In this document: piece by piece, positions 36,358-50,530 of the stretch
Layout of the letters: each line of letters opens with the position of its first letter
How positions within the stretch are numbered: the stretch's first letter is position 1
DNA from: Vespa crabro
Taxonomy: Eukaryota > Arthropoda > Insecta > Hymenoptera > Vespidae
Direction: 5' to 3'
DNA: 64,000 nt
NCBI RefSeq assembly: GCF_910589235.1
Contig: NC_060958.1
Location: 7,946,919 to 8,010,918, forward strand
Translations under genes and position numbers: made by a program
The notes under the pieces: model-generated
Told to the model about the DNA's origin: nothing
Seen by the model: only the letters and a program-made list of their open reading frames with translations
Database searches by the model: none

Positions 36358-38776
36358 TTATATAAACGAAAAAAAAAAAAAAAAAAAAAGAAAAGAAAAA
36401 CAATAACTTTCACTTAATTTTTCATTATCGTCTTCGCTAATTATTATGAGATAGGAAGATGAGGAAAGTCATACACACAACAAGAATCGTTGAACTTTTT
36501 CTTTCGATCGTCTGTTATATTTTAAAAAATGTGTTTACTCTTGTATTATTTCTTTTGGTTTTTTTTTGTCTTCTTTTTCTTTCTCTTAAATCTTTTCTTC
36601 TTTCTTTATTTTTTTTTTTTCTTCTTTTTTAATCGTCAACTGAAACTTAGCAAGCAGGCGGCAAGAAAATTCTTAGACGATCAGTCCCTCTTTTCGAAAA
36701 TACACGTAAACATTTTCGGAAAATAATTTACCGGCACAAATTTCTCTCTCTCTCTCTCTCTCTCTCTCTTTTCTTCTTCTTCTTATTATTATTAATAGTA
36801 TTATTATTTCTTTTTTCTTTTTTTGTTTTTTTTCCCCTTTTAAAGTTTTCCTGCCGCAGCTGCTTCCATTCTAAAACAAACGGTTTCATTCGACTCCTAA
36901 TTGTTATTTTACTTTGCTCTTATAATGAAACATAAAACGGTGGGACAAGATAGAAATCGGGTTTAGATAGGCCGAATGAAAGAAAAAAACATTTTAGAAA
37001 TCATATGTTACGTATGACCTATCTAACAAACTAATTAACTATTTTAATGAGTTAGATTTGATGATGGTCGGATTAGAAAGGGCAAGGACACAATGCAACA
37101 AAATTATCAATCGATATTAAATTCTTATTTAAAACGCGATGCGATATCTAATATGCGTAATCATAAATGTTCGTTGGATTTTGATATTTGATTCTTCGGT
37201 TTTACTTCTTTCTTATTTTTCTCTCTTTGTGTTTTTTTTTTTTTCCTTTCACTTCTTTTCATTTTGTTTTTCTTTTTGTATCTTCACAAAAAAACTTCAC
37301 GAAGCGTCACGAACGGAGTACACAAAAGCGTTACACAACAATTTACGTGGATTCGGTGATATTTTATCGAAGTAAACGAATCTTTTCATTCTTTCGATGA
37401 CGTTTTTTTAACCGATATAAATAATCGAGTATAAACGATACGAAAAAATGAAGAAACTTTGTAAAATGATTATATATCATTTAATAGCACACGCCGGTAC
37501 TTACTACTACCCACGAACTTTTTGATCATTGTCGTGTAAGCGGTTCGATCGCTCTCCCTCTCCTTATATTAGTAATACATAATATTTTTTTACATTCGTT
37601 TTACGCTCGAATGAAAAACAACAACAACAACAACAACAAAAAAGGAAACAAAAACGAAAGAAAAAAAAAATAAAGAAGAAGAAGAAGAAGAAAAAGAAGA
37701 AAAAGAGGTCGAAAAATAAATTCAAAAGAAAAGCTCTCAGAGATCATTCTCTTTACTCCCTACTGAAACTGATACAAACGCTTTGATTTTATTCGAAAGT
37801 AATAATAATAATCCTTGGATATTATCGTTCTGAATGAACGAATTAAATTAATGATAAACGATGTGTAAACTTATTATAATTATAAAATTTCATATCGAAT
37901 TTTAATGGATTATGAAAAATCAGGACAATGGTAGAACTTTTGTGATGAAACACCAACAAGATTGATCCAAGAAAATATTCTTATATCTTTTCGGATTACA
38001 GGCATGCGCGCACAAATACATACATACATACATACATAGATACATACATACATACATCCTTAGTATCCACTGTCCTGCTAACAAGGAAAATAAATGATAT
38101 TCTTGAAAACAAAATAAAAAAAAAAAAAAAAAAAAAAATGGATTAATTTTAAAACACAATGATAATCTCCTTAGATTATCTCTTATTACCATTCTAAGAA
38201 TCATTTCTATTCGTACCTTAGGTATTAGAAGAATCATCATTCTAGTCAACTGATTACTATAGAGGTAAAATGTTTTTCATTATAAAAAAAAAATAAGACA
38301 CTGGAAATAGCTAATCGAATAACGTATGTACTAACGGAGGACTTTCTCGATATAAAATGGCTGATAGCAAAAATTAAAACGATATATATATATATATACA
38401 TGTATTATGTAATAATATCATGTAAAACTAAACATTTCTATGAAAAAGATTGCCACAAAAAATTATCACAAAACATATAGTTGTTTTGTTGATAACGAAG
38501 AATTCTGAAGAGCACAGTTTTACGTTATTATTGGTGGGGGGGAGGGGGCGGAGGAAGAAGAAGACAATTAAATAACTAACCATCAAATATACACCATCTT
38601 TTGAAATTAACTAGATATTTACTGGAAGTAATTAAACGATTCTTTTGCTATAGATATTACAAGAGATTAATACTCTGGATATACATATATACATATATGT
38701 ACTTGAAATTATTAAATGAACTGACTTTCAAAAAATAATCTCTGGACGGAATAATCTTCCATCTTTTTGACATATA

Positions 38777-38780
38777 GCAG

Positions 38781-38813
<33 letters not shown>

Positions 38814-38837
38814 TTTTTTTTTTTTTTTTTTTTTTTT
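38777..38837. repeat. (TTA)n followed by poly(T)
   Basis: About 11 TTA units followed by about 25 T residues. Confidence 0.9.
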
Positions 38838-40177
38838 ATTAAGTACGTTCGCCTAACAACGTTTCTATTTTTTCTATCAATATTCTCGTTCTGCACAATA
38901 AGTAGAACGAAGAATATGCTTTCCCTTTCAAGAAAGTAATCTGATTATTAAATAAAAGAATTATCATTTTCTATTAGCTAATCAATTATGACGGAAATAA
39001 ATGTATTCTATAGAAGATATTACCAAGAGAAGAGATCTTTGTTACAAATGAAAGATTACGACAATTAATAATCCAAAAGATTGAATATGCGTTAACTTTG
39101 GAAGTGTGCGTTTGTATCAAGTTAAAAAAAAAAAAAAAAAAAAATATCATAGGTATCATTTCGGTGTATATAAACGACAATATGGAACGACAATCAATCT
39201 ATAAGAATAATTGGAAAATGAATGAGAATGTATCATCGATAATACGAAGAGCTACGTTAAGACAAAAATTATATGTTATTTTTACAGCGTGCCGAATGTG
39301 AGTGAGCACAAAGTCGCATATTTTTTTCTTTTTTTGCGATTGTTACAAAGACATTAAGGAATAACATTTTCTCATTTTCAAAAACATCGTTGGGGCGAGG
39401 GAAGGGGGGCAAAGTGGAGGGGGGGGGTCAGGAAGAGGAGGTGTGAAAGAAAGAAAAAAAGAAAAAAACAGGATAAAATTGTACTCCTATACTCTGTCAA
39501 CTTCGACTCGAAAACATTTCATTCGAAATGTTGCGTGAAAAGAAAATAAAATCAAAAAAAAAAAAAAAAGAAAAATTCAAAAGAAATCGATTGGATAAGA
39601 AAGTGAAGTGTTAAATACACTGAAGCTTAATAACACGATCTCACAAAGATCATCACTTTCGAATGATTACACGGTATTTACGTCGATACACAATTGCGAA
39701 GAAAAGAAGATTAAGAAGAATAAGAAGAAGAAGAAGAAAAATAAAAATAAAAGAAGAAGAAGAAGAAGAAGACGAAAACGAAAGAGAGAGAGAGAAAAAA
39801 AGAAAGAAAATAAAATAAAAAAAAAAAAATGAATGCAACAATAACGAAATAACAATGTTCTCATTAGCGCCTTGTACTACGATAAGCGCTGGTAACCCGA
39901 AGTTTACTTCTCGAGCGTAAACGAACTACATATGTACAAGCGAAGAAATGAGATGAGAGAATTGAAGACGTACCCGTCGTTTCGATCCGGCGATAATGTC
40001 TTCAAAATACTTCCAACCATTTACATTCTTTTTTCTTTTTTTTTTTTTCTTTTTTTTTTTTCTTTTTTTTTCATATAGTACACAAAGACAGTTTACACAC
40101 AACTTTTTAGAACTTCTTCTTTTCCCACATTCTATCGTTTCGCATCAGGACACATTTAAAACTCTCGCGTTATTCTC

Positions 40178-40182
40178 ACTTA

Positions 40183-40238
<56 letters not shown>

Positions 40239-40239
40239 T
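40178..40239. repeat. (TACT)n tetranucleotide array
   Basis: About 14 units of TACT, read directly. Confidence 0.95.
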
Positions 40240-43200
40240 ATGTATGTAATTTTTCTCCCGTTTTTTGTTTCTTTTTGTTTGTTTGTTGTTTCTCACTCGC
40301 ACGAACCATCTTATTTATATTCTCATATCGCACACGCATACAATTACAATTTGTATAGTAACCACCGTATCGTTATCGTACGAAATCGTTTCTATGTACA
40401 TGTACATACGTAAACCGTTCGTTTTTCTTTTTTTCTTTTCTTCTTCTATTTCCTTTTCATCCATTAATCTTCTTCTTCTTTTATCTTTTTTTTTTTCCCC
40501 CCACCTCTCGATAGACGGACACACTTTTACTTTACAATTGGTACATTCCAAGATTCATTTTAAATTTCATTCATAGTTCGGATGAGAAATCTTGGAATGT
40601 ACTCCAATTTGAATTTCATTGACGTCGTATGGCCTCGACGAAGAAGTTGATTAATACGAGGAATGTACCGTCTCGCTTTTATTCGATTTAGATCGATTTT
40701 ATATATCGTCCTCTATCCTTTTTGCGCATCGTTCTTAATTTCAATATAACTCTTTATTTACTTTATCATGCGACAATTATTTATCGATCCTTCGAATATC
40801 ATAATCCCGTAAGATTTTTCTTTGATTTCGATCTTATCGGTAAAATTCTTTTTTCTTTTTCTGTTTTCTTTTTTTGTTTTTTTTTTTGTTGTTTTTTTTT
40901 TCTTTTTGCAATGCATAAGTAATATTAATGTGCAAAAAGGATAGTTCATATTTGTATATGTATATACGGAACGAATTGTCGATGGTTAACGAAATAAAAA
41001 TCCTGCCGGTTTAAGGTACATTTTCATTTTCATTTTCATTTTTTTTTTCTTTTTCTTTTACATTTACGTACTTTTGTTATAACCAACATGGGGATCTATT
41101 CCGGGATATTCCGTTTATAATCGATCATTCGTTTCGTATCTACGAAGCGATTCATTCAATAGATCTCAAAAGTTCTCTAGACCGACCAAACAAGCACGTC
41201 TATGTTATTGCATGAGAATATTAATATGCAACGTTAATGCGAGCAAAATATCGTGTGCGTTACGTTAATTTAGCCGATAATTATGAAAGTGATTTACGTA
41301 GATATCATTTGAGATATTAAAAGACGTATATATATATATATTTTCTTATCAAACTTCTTTTACAACTTACGCAAAAGAGAATTATAGTTTCTTCAAGAAC
41401 AAAAAAAAATATATATATATATATTTTTTTCCTTTTCATTATTGAAGAGAGAGAAAAAAAGATAATAATTTGTAAATAATACAAATTCACAAACGTCAAA
41501 AGGATTAATATATGACTTAGATATCACTTTCATAATCATCGTACGTTCAAATTCGCATAAGTTATCATGATCATTTTAATTTCTTATTCTTTTCGTTCGA
41601 AGGATTCCATGTAATCGATATTCTGTTATATAACTCAAAAGAATATTGAAATATTTTATCACTTTTTACTTTTGTTCTTTTTGTATTGCCGTCGGTCAGC
41701 CTGAGAAGAACCTTTACAAGTATCGCTCTATCTCTCTCTCTATCTCTCTTTTTATCTTTCTTCCTTTCTTTCTTTCTCATGACGTCGATGATATTAATGA
41801 CTAGCCATAAAGACAAAATGACGGATTCGGGCAATGAGATAAAACTTATCAAATAAGAAGAAAAGGAGAAAACTTTTAACTTGCGTTGGCAGTGATTTTT
41901 TCTTTCCCGTCGCAAGAAAAGTTTCTTTGATTAAATTACTTATTACAAAATAATATACATTCTAATATATTGAATTATATAAGAGTTAATAAAAAGATTC
42001 GAAAAAGTCAACACACAACTAATGATAAATTATAAGAGATATATAATTTAGATATTAAGATTTATAAGTGAATCGCGATATGTATCAAGATAAATTTTAT
42101 TGTGTAAATATATTAACTTTTTAAATTTACAGACGATAAATCAGGGAAGAAACGAATACAATTGGAAGGTATTGAACTGATGATGATGTGTAAGAATGAA
42201 TATCGTCAAAGAACATTTTAATGAAATACCAAAGTACTGTAATTTCCGATATTCAATGTGATTCTAATATGACTGTAAAGCCACCTAACTCAATACTTTT
42301 TACCGAATTAAAAAAAAAAAAAAAAAAAAAAAAAGTTATTAAATTATAAAGATTGATAATAATTAATGAAATCCTGCCAGAATCCGTCGGTTCGTTCTCG
42401 GCGTACCGATGAAATCCATTTTCATTCAGTTTACAGTAGATTGTGTTTCGAACGATTCGACTATACGGTTAGACAACATATTAGCGGTAATTAACTGTAG
42501 TAGCAGCAGTAGCAAGTAGTAGTGGTAGTAATAGTCGTAGTAATAGTAAATAGTACGGTAATAGTAATAATAGTAGTAATAATAGTACCTATGAAAAAAA
42601 TACATAGAAAAACACGTGTCGATACTATATATATATATATATATGTATATGTATATATATATATACATACGTACATACATACATACATATATATATAAAA
42701 TTTTTTTTATATCACGTTTTTTTTTGTTTTCTTCTTCCTTTTTTTTTCATTTCTACCTGACGTCTCGATGATACAAGTTATGTTGTAATTGATTCGAGAC
42801 GCGTAGTACGGATGTGGGAAGGATAAATAGGCTATGAAAGAGAACGTGATTTTATTACAAAGAGATTTCACGTTCGTTTCTTAGAGATCTCTTTTTTTCT
42901 TTCCTTATTTTCTTTTTTTCTTTCTGTCTTTCTTTTCTTTCCTTTTTTTTTTCTTTTTTTCTTCATTGGGACCGAGGAATAATTTGAATTCCTTCGCGAA
43001 GAGAGAGAGAGAGACTTCCATCCCTCGTGATTTTTTTTCTTTAACATGGTTAATCAAACGAGATTGAATTAGTTATTAAGCAAAATATTGCTGCGTGTCG
43101 CTATTGCATTTAATCATTGATTTCATTTAATCCCGATTAATATATTTACCGAAGTTTAAATTTTATTAACTCTTGTGCTTCGATCATATCGAAAATATTA

Positions 43201-43244
43201 GAGGAACTTGTCGATAATAGACGTTAAATATATATAAAATGAAT

Positions 43245-43288
<44 letters not shown>

Positions 43289-43532
43289 ATTATTTTTTAT
43301 GGATAATTTTCTATTGCGCATCGAGTCGGTATTCTGCGAACAAAAATGAATAGGTACCATGCGTATTTACGTATAAGAATTTATATGTTAGTCACGTTTA
43401 TTAATTAAATACAGTGTAATGGTAATACGTGTATCTATCTCTATTGGGTATAAGAAAAGAATGAAGAAGAAATTAAAACTCTCATAAACGTCTACGTTGT
43501 TCTTGTTGTTGCGATTTATTTTTCATATTGTC

Positions 43533-43533
43533 A

Positions 43534-43602
<69 letters not shown>
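43533..43602. repeat. (TTA)n microsatellite
   Basis: About 22 uninterrupted TTA units. A related (TTA)n array lies at 44,200-44,252. Confidence 0.95.
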
Positions 43603-43603
<1 letters not shown>

Positions 43604-44200
43604 TCATTTCATCTTTTATCCATTTCTGTCTCTTTTATTTTTATTTCATTTCACTTTATTTTATGTTATTTTATTTTATTTTCAACCCACAAGTCATCGA
43701 TTCGTTTTCTTTTTTTTTTTCATTACGTTTATTTTTTTATACTTTGCAAAATACCGACTGAACCTACACAATAGTTATCATTCCCAAGAAACGCGTTCGA
43801 ATCATTTATATATCATACCATATAAACCATCGGTATTAATTATAATCGACGTATACAACTTAAAAATTCTATCAATAACGACAGACAGCAGAGAGAGTCG
43901 TGTTCGCACCATAAGAATCGTCGTCTTATTTCTCTAATCAAAATCATACCTTTTTTCTGGCTGCACACACAATCACATACGAAATATCGCATATACATGC
44001 GAATTACAAGCGTGCGTGCGCGCAGGCGCACGAACACACATCACACATCACACATCACACACACACACACACACAATGCACACCACATGCATACACATCT
44101 TGGTGCAAACACGTTAATACACACGAAGAGCCATGTACGACACGCGTATCTAAGAGACAAGGGCCTGCTTTTTCTTGATACTTTTTTTTTCTTGTTGTTA

Positions 44201-44248
<48 letters not shown>

Positions 44249-46889
44249 TTATTTTCTTCACCGGCGGTCATTTCAGAGACAAATCACAGTTTTCATCGCG
44301 TCGTTTTTTACTGCCTCCTCCTCCTTCTCCTCCCCCTCCCCGTTTAAAGACGCGCAACGCACGGTCATTTTACAAAGAGAGAGTTTTTTTTCTTTTGTCT
44401 CTTTTGTTCTCTTTTTTCTTGTGGTTTTTTTCATTTTTTTTTTCATTTCTTTTTTTTTTTTGTTTTGTTTTATTTATTTAAATTAATAATCGTTTATTGA
44501 TTGAACAACAAAATCGTTAGTCCGAGATATGCCTTCGTCTTTTTCTAGAATTGTTTACGTTTATATTTTATAAAGGAGAGAGAGCAACGAACAAAAATAA
44601 GATAGAGAGTGATACAACGTGAACGCTCATATTTTGTTAGAAATGAGAAAAGAAGAGAAGAGAATAAAATTAATAGGAAGGGAAAAAAGAACATTAATAA
44701 AGGGATATGTAAAAAAAAAAAAAAAAAAATTATACAGTACGTCCGACCGAATGTGTTGGCGTTACACCGAATATACTGATTATGTCTCCCTTAAGGTCTA
44801 CCACAACCCGAGTGAATTGTCTCTTACATCTATATGTACTTTTTCACTCTTCCTTAAGACCGTTGTACTACGTTCTGTATGATTGTTTAATATAACTAGA
44901 GCATTCTTTTTTTTCTTTTCTTTTTCTTGTTTTTTTTTTTCGTTTTTTTTTTTTTTTCCATAGCGAGAATATATCGCAACGTTACTCTATTATTCAATGA
45001 CGTTTTTTTTTTTACCGACTTTTACTATGGTTTTCTTGAGACACTGGAGTTTCATCAACATCTAGCAGAACCCTCGGGACTTATATATGTGTATATATAT
45101 ATATATGTATGTATGTATATATATGTATATAAATATATATAGTTTTCAAAGGACGATGTCAATCAAACTCCTGATTATTCTTCTACCATATCAATAAAGT
45201 TTTACGATGTCCCATCATCATAATTATTCCTTATATTATTTATTACGGCTCGCGAAGACCAGAGAGAGGATACGCATATTTTTTTCCTTCTTCTGTTTTT
45301 CTTTTTTTTCTTTTTTCGTTTTGTTTTACTTTTTACTCGCTCTCATACATTAGTCGTAGTTCGAAATATCGTTTCGGTCAACGATGGACTCTCTTTTATC
45401 TATATGTACATATTACAATTCGATAGGTTATTATTAATTAATCTACATATTTTACAACTTTTTCCTATTCTTTCTATTTCACTGTAATTTTTTCTCCTTT
45501 TTTATTTTCTTTTGTCCTTTTTTTGTCTCCCATAAAAACGCACACATCATCATCGCGTAAACACCGTGAATCGATAGAACTCGTTCATCGGTAGACAATG
45601 ATCTCTGGCTTTGAAGTTTCCGGCAAATAATGAAAAAAAAAAAGAAAAAAAAAGAACAAACGAAACAAAAAAAGATAATAAGAAAAAAAAAAGAAAAAAA
45701 ATCTAAGGTCGTTTCACATTATTTGATTTATTTAATATGGTCCTTCCGCAAGCAAATGAAAAATCTCTAAATCGCAACGATACTTCTCTACATACTATCT
45801 CTGATTTATCTGTGATCATACAAAGCGCCCTAGTTGGATAAACACATCGCGATTCGACAAAGTCAGAGTCAAAGCTACCTCGTTAAAGATCATGTCAAGA
45901 GAATCGTGCTTTGTAAACATGCAAACGATGTTTCATTCGTTCGTTAAAACGTTACACTCGTCAAAAACATTATACTACCCCGTCTTTACTGTTTATAAAT
46001 GGAAAACGAAATTTTGTATTTTCGTTTAATCGAATCTCATGTGATGTATGTACGTTTTTTTTTTTCTTTTTCTTTTCTTTTCTCTCATAGCCAATATCGT
46101 CCAAGCATACTATAACACTTTTATTTATACTCGACACATATCGCATTTCTCTTTGAAAATTATTTTATCATCGAATAACCGATTTCTCTTCTTCTTCTTC
46201 TTCTTCTTTTTTCTTTTCCCACCTTTCTTTTATTTTTTTTTCATTCTTTTTTATATGAAATACTTCTCTTCAGGATATGTGCCAGAAATTGCACGATTGC
46301 ACTCCAACCTATTTTGATCTTTCACATACGTTTACCATCCCTTTAAATATTTTCAGTCTCGAGCTAATATTTTTCGTTCTAACTCTCATATTCGGGACCT
46401 TACCTATGTATTAATATAATAGCGTATCGTACGCTTTAACGATCGGCCCGAACGTTAGAAAATCACTACGAATACAGCATGTATGTGTGTGTATACACCA
46501 TACACACACACACACAATGCATACACACATACATACACACACGCGCGCACACATTCGCCTTTCATCGGATTTTTTTTTTATTTCTTTTAAAAAAGCTAAT
46601 CGACTTCCACCACCACCACCACCACCACCATCAACACAACGCACTTGGACATTGTTCAGTATTTCTCTCTCACTTCGCTTTGTATAAAAGCACATGGGAG
46701 ATCTCTCGCTTGTTGATTCGCTTTAAGCATCGGTACTTGTTATATATTTCTTTCTCTCTAGCTATCTTTACTGTCTTTCATACATCCATACATTCATACA
46801 TACATACGTACATACATACATACGTACATACATACATACGTACATATATACATACGCACATAAACATATATACATACATACACACATAT

Positions 46890-46891
46890 GA

Positions 46892-46947
<56 letters not shown>
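46890..46947. repeat. (CT)n microsatellite
   Basis: About 27 CT units, preceded by (CATA)n from 46,784. Confidence 0.95.
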
Positions 46948-46952
<5 letters not shown>

Positions 46953-47063
46953 AAATAATAAAAAAACGTTTATATATAGATAACGCAGCTGCTGACAACT
47001 CATTTGAAAGATTTGCAAGTGTGTTTCTTTCTTTCTTTCTTTCTTGCTCTCTTTCTCTCCCTT

Positions 47064-47098
<35 letters not shown>

Positions 47099-47124
47099 TT
47101 CATTCATTCATTCGTTCGTTCATT
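47064..47124. repeat. (TTTA)n / (TTCA)n tetranucleotide array
   Basis: Nine or so TTTA units passing into TTCA/TTCG units. Confidence 0.9.
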
Positions 47125-47300
47125 CTATCTTTCTTTCCTTCTTCTCATTGCAATTTTTATCTCTATCCTTGTCTCTATCTCTCGTTGTCACCGTACACCA
47201 AACGACACTGCAATTTTCACTGCGTGGCGAAGAAGCCTATCGCTGACCGTGTAGGAACGTAGCTTGTCGATGATTGCTGCTAGCTTCACCTCGACGTCGC

Positions 47301-47334
<34 letters not shown>
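47301..47334. repeat. (ATG)n array in dco 3'UTR
   Basis: Ten GATGAT-type units, immediately downstream (minus strand) of the inferred dco stop codon. Confidence 0.85.
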
Positions 47335-47364
47335 GATTATGATTCTGCTATTGCTGTTGCTGGT

Positions 47365-47434
47365 TCACTTGTTGTGTGGAACGCTTGCCCGCCTGGCCAC
47401 CAGGGTGGGTGGGGCCATTGCCGTCGCATTGGCG
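47365..47434 (-). CDS. dco: dco: inferred last coding exon (C-terminal 22 aa)
   Basis: On the minus strand a strong pyrimidine tract (TGTTTTGTGTGTCTTTTGTT then TTGGAAG) precedes an exon. Its first base completes an Asn codon with the AA left by the exon at 50,612. It then encodes 22 residues ending [15 protein letters not shown], then TGA at 47,367-47,365. Phase, pyrimidine tract, local GC-richness and basic/Ser composition all fit a CK1 tail. The resulting 439-aa total is what is expected for insect dco. Not confirmed by transcript data; the sequence between ASG and HNK is not conserved enough for me to recognise. Confidence 0.6.
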
Positions 47435-47693
47435 CTTCCAAAACAAAAGACACACAAAACAGCGACATTAGCGCGCCACCGTCCTCAACGTAATTGACCA
47501 AAAACTATCTCAAAAACCCTCTGCCCATTTACCTTTACACCACCCCCCTGACCCCACTCATCCTTCCATCCTTTCTTATTTACGACTTTATTATCTTCTA
47601 CTTTTTTATTTTCCTTTGCTAATCTATTTTTCGCTCTCTCTTTTTCTTTCTCTTTTTCTTTTTTTGTTCTTAAAAATTTACTTTTTCTTTTTT

Positions 47694-47728
<35 letters not shown>

Positions 47729-47961
47729 TGCTCGTTCGTTCCTTTTTCTACTTTTATCTCCTTCGTCACGATCCACTCATCGGTACTTCCACGAATCCAA
47801 GAAAAGTGCAACAGAATGTACTTTTATTTTTGGAAACCAACGAGGAAACGTAATGTTGGAGAGAAAGAGAAAAGGACGAAAGGATGATAGAAATAGAAGT
47901 GAAAAGAGAAGATTGAGCATGTGCGTGTATGCGTGTATGGGAAAGAGAGGAGGAGAAGAAG

Positions 47962-47993
<32 letters not shown>

Positions 47994-48604
47994 TGTAAGA
48001 ATAAAAGAAAGGATAGAAGAGTCGCGGTGAAATATTTTTCTTTTCAATTGTTATTTGTAATTTTTGTTTTCTATTTTTTTTTTTTTTTTTATATTCATAT
48101 ATATATATTTTTTTTTTATATTCATATATATATATTTTTTTTTTATAAAAAATACCGTGGCACAGGTTTATATTCGCCATATCTGTGGCTACTTTTAATA
48201 CAATATAGTAAACGTTAATTTTCTTGTAATTTGGAAAAAGTCAATGGAAACAGCATAGAAGTAGAATTTTGACAAGATCCGGATCCAGTTTTGTAAGTTT
48301 AGAATTTACAATAACGTGCTCGTATCTTTTTTAATTTCAATATTGATTTCTCTTTTCTTTTTTGTTCTTTTTTTTTCTTTTCTTTTTTGTTCTTTTTTTT
48401 TCTTTTCTTTTTTGTTCTTTTTTTTTTTTAAATTTAATAAAATTTTTCCGAACCTATTCGATCGAACGAATAATACTTTTGATGCTTCTCTATCATTCGT
48501 TATCGAATCTCGAGTGCCTGCTTGAAAACATTCAGGCTGCTTGATTGCTTGCTCGATTATTTTTAACGCAAATAAAATGAATCGACTAAATCAATTGCAA
48601 GTTT

Positions 48605-48664
<60 letters not shown>

Positions 48665-49315
48665 AGAAAAATCATCTCAGTGTAGCACTCAATAGCAGAC
48701 AACAGAGGCGTCATTTTTCATTTGGACAGAAATGTATTTATTTGAAATTTAATTGCATTTGTTTAAATGTAAATGTAGCTTTATATAATTGTAGCTCGTA
48801 AAAATGGGGAGAAAAAAAAACTCTTTCCAAATATTAAACAGCACTTTTTCCTTTTTCCTTTTCCCTCCATTCTTTCTTTTTTTCTTCTTTTTTTGTCATT
48901 TGTTCAATCGTATTTTTTTTCTGTATATAAAAGAATGGGAAGAAAGGATAGTAGGAAAACTCCATGCCACGGTAAAAAGATACTGAATTTATGTCGAAAT
49001 ATTAAACCTCGTAAAATAAGCTGATTACAAAATTATTTAATTTTTCTTTTATTTATTTTTTTTTTCTTTTTTTTTTTTTTTTTACACTCGCTCTCAAATA
49101 TTTATTATCATTATCTTGTTTATTGCAATCAAATGGATCAAGTCAGGTGTAATTAAAAGAGTAAAAGTACGTTTAAAAAGATAAAATATTCTTTTTCTAA
49201 GGAACGACTGTGTATATATGTTAAATAAAAGGATTAATTTTTATTGTCCGATACGAGTGGAGAATTCTGTTTTGTGCTCATGCGAATTTCTACCAAAATT
49301 TCTATACTTTCTTTC

Positions 49316-49355
<40 letters not shown>

Positions 49356-49997
49356 GCACACACATACAGAGTGGCTCAAAACTTTCTAGGTGATTTTAAA
49401 AATCATTAATTTTGTAACAAGGCTTGTACCTGGTAAAACAAAAAAAATAAATAAATAAATAAAAAATAAAAAATATAAAACAGAAAAATAGCCGTAAAAG
49501 GTTTCGGAAAAGAGTAAATGATTTTTAAAATCATCTAAAATCTTTTGATCCAAGTTGTATAATATACACAGACATATGTATCTACTCGATAAGATGATCT
49601 GAGGCAAGATAAAATAATGATAATGATGATGATGATGATGAAGATGATAATGATAATGATGATGATGATGATGATAAGATGATAATGATGATGCGTAAAA
49701 AATATAAAATCAAATTTTGAAAACGATAAAAGCTACAATCGAATCTTTTATATACGTATATATATACACACATATATATATATATATATATTTTTTTTTT
49801 TTTTGATAAAATTTCTGTTCTGACAGTTTTAAAAGCAGAAAGCTATTGGATGCAACGCAATAATATTGTAATAGACTTTCAATGATCTCTTTAAATAAGA
49901 TAAGTCACGTTAAAGCCAATTGTGCAAGCTAAACAAAAGAGAACTTTCCACTGAACGAACATCGTTAAGAACAGTAACATACACATATATGTATATA

Positions 49998-50037
<40 letters not shown>

Positions 50038-50493
50038 CACATATGTATGTATTATAGTTAGTGCATTTACGGTTACAGTCAGCGAATCTAAAGTTGCATG
50101 AAACAAGACTTGGACATGCTCTTAATCCCGCTATTATGCAACTTTCATGCAATCTCTAACGGTAAATATCAAGTGTAACGAGCTCGATATACTTTTCCTG
50201 AGGATATCTCTATCTCGAACTGTAACATATTTTCTTTTTATAACGTTATGTAATCGAATAAATAATGTTTAATATTGTTTTATCAAAAAATATATATACA
50301 TATATGTTTGTACATATGTATACACATACACACATATCATTATAACATTTCTTTTTTTTTAATGTTATGTAACTAAATAAATAATATTTAATGTTTTATT
50401 ATGAAAAAACACACACACACACATATATATATATATATCATTTATTCAAAAGAAGAAAAGAGAGAGAGAGGGAGAGAGAGCGAGCGAAGAAAG

Positions 50494-50530
<37 letters not shown>

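Larger units (their letters stand above)
36358..47364. other. Repeat-rich non-coding region downstream of dco
   Basis: About 11 kb without a recognisable coding exon. Part of it is presumably the dco 3'UTR (minus strand), but I could not fix a polyadenylation site. It is filled with T-rich stretches and microsatellites. G-rich runs lie at 38,533-38,558 and 39,391-39,440. Confidence 0.55.

Noticed and set aside
36616..36726. Possible plus-strand exon (LKLSKQAARKFLDDQSLF)
   Set aside because: Only about 30 codons with a weak acceptor context, and no partner exon or known family.
40178..40239. CRISPR-like or satellite array
   Set aside because: A simple tetranucleotide repeat with no spacers. 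The genome is eukaryotic.
47264..47497. Plus-strand 77-codon frame with a hydrophobic run
   Set aside because: The hydrophobic run is a translation of (ATG)n and the following bases. The minus strand gives a phase-matched dco exon in the same place.
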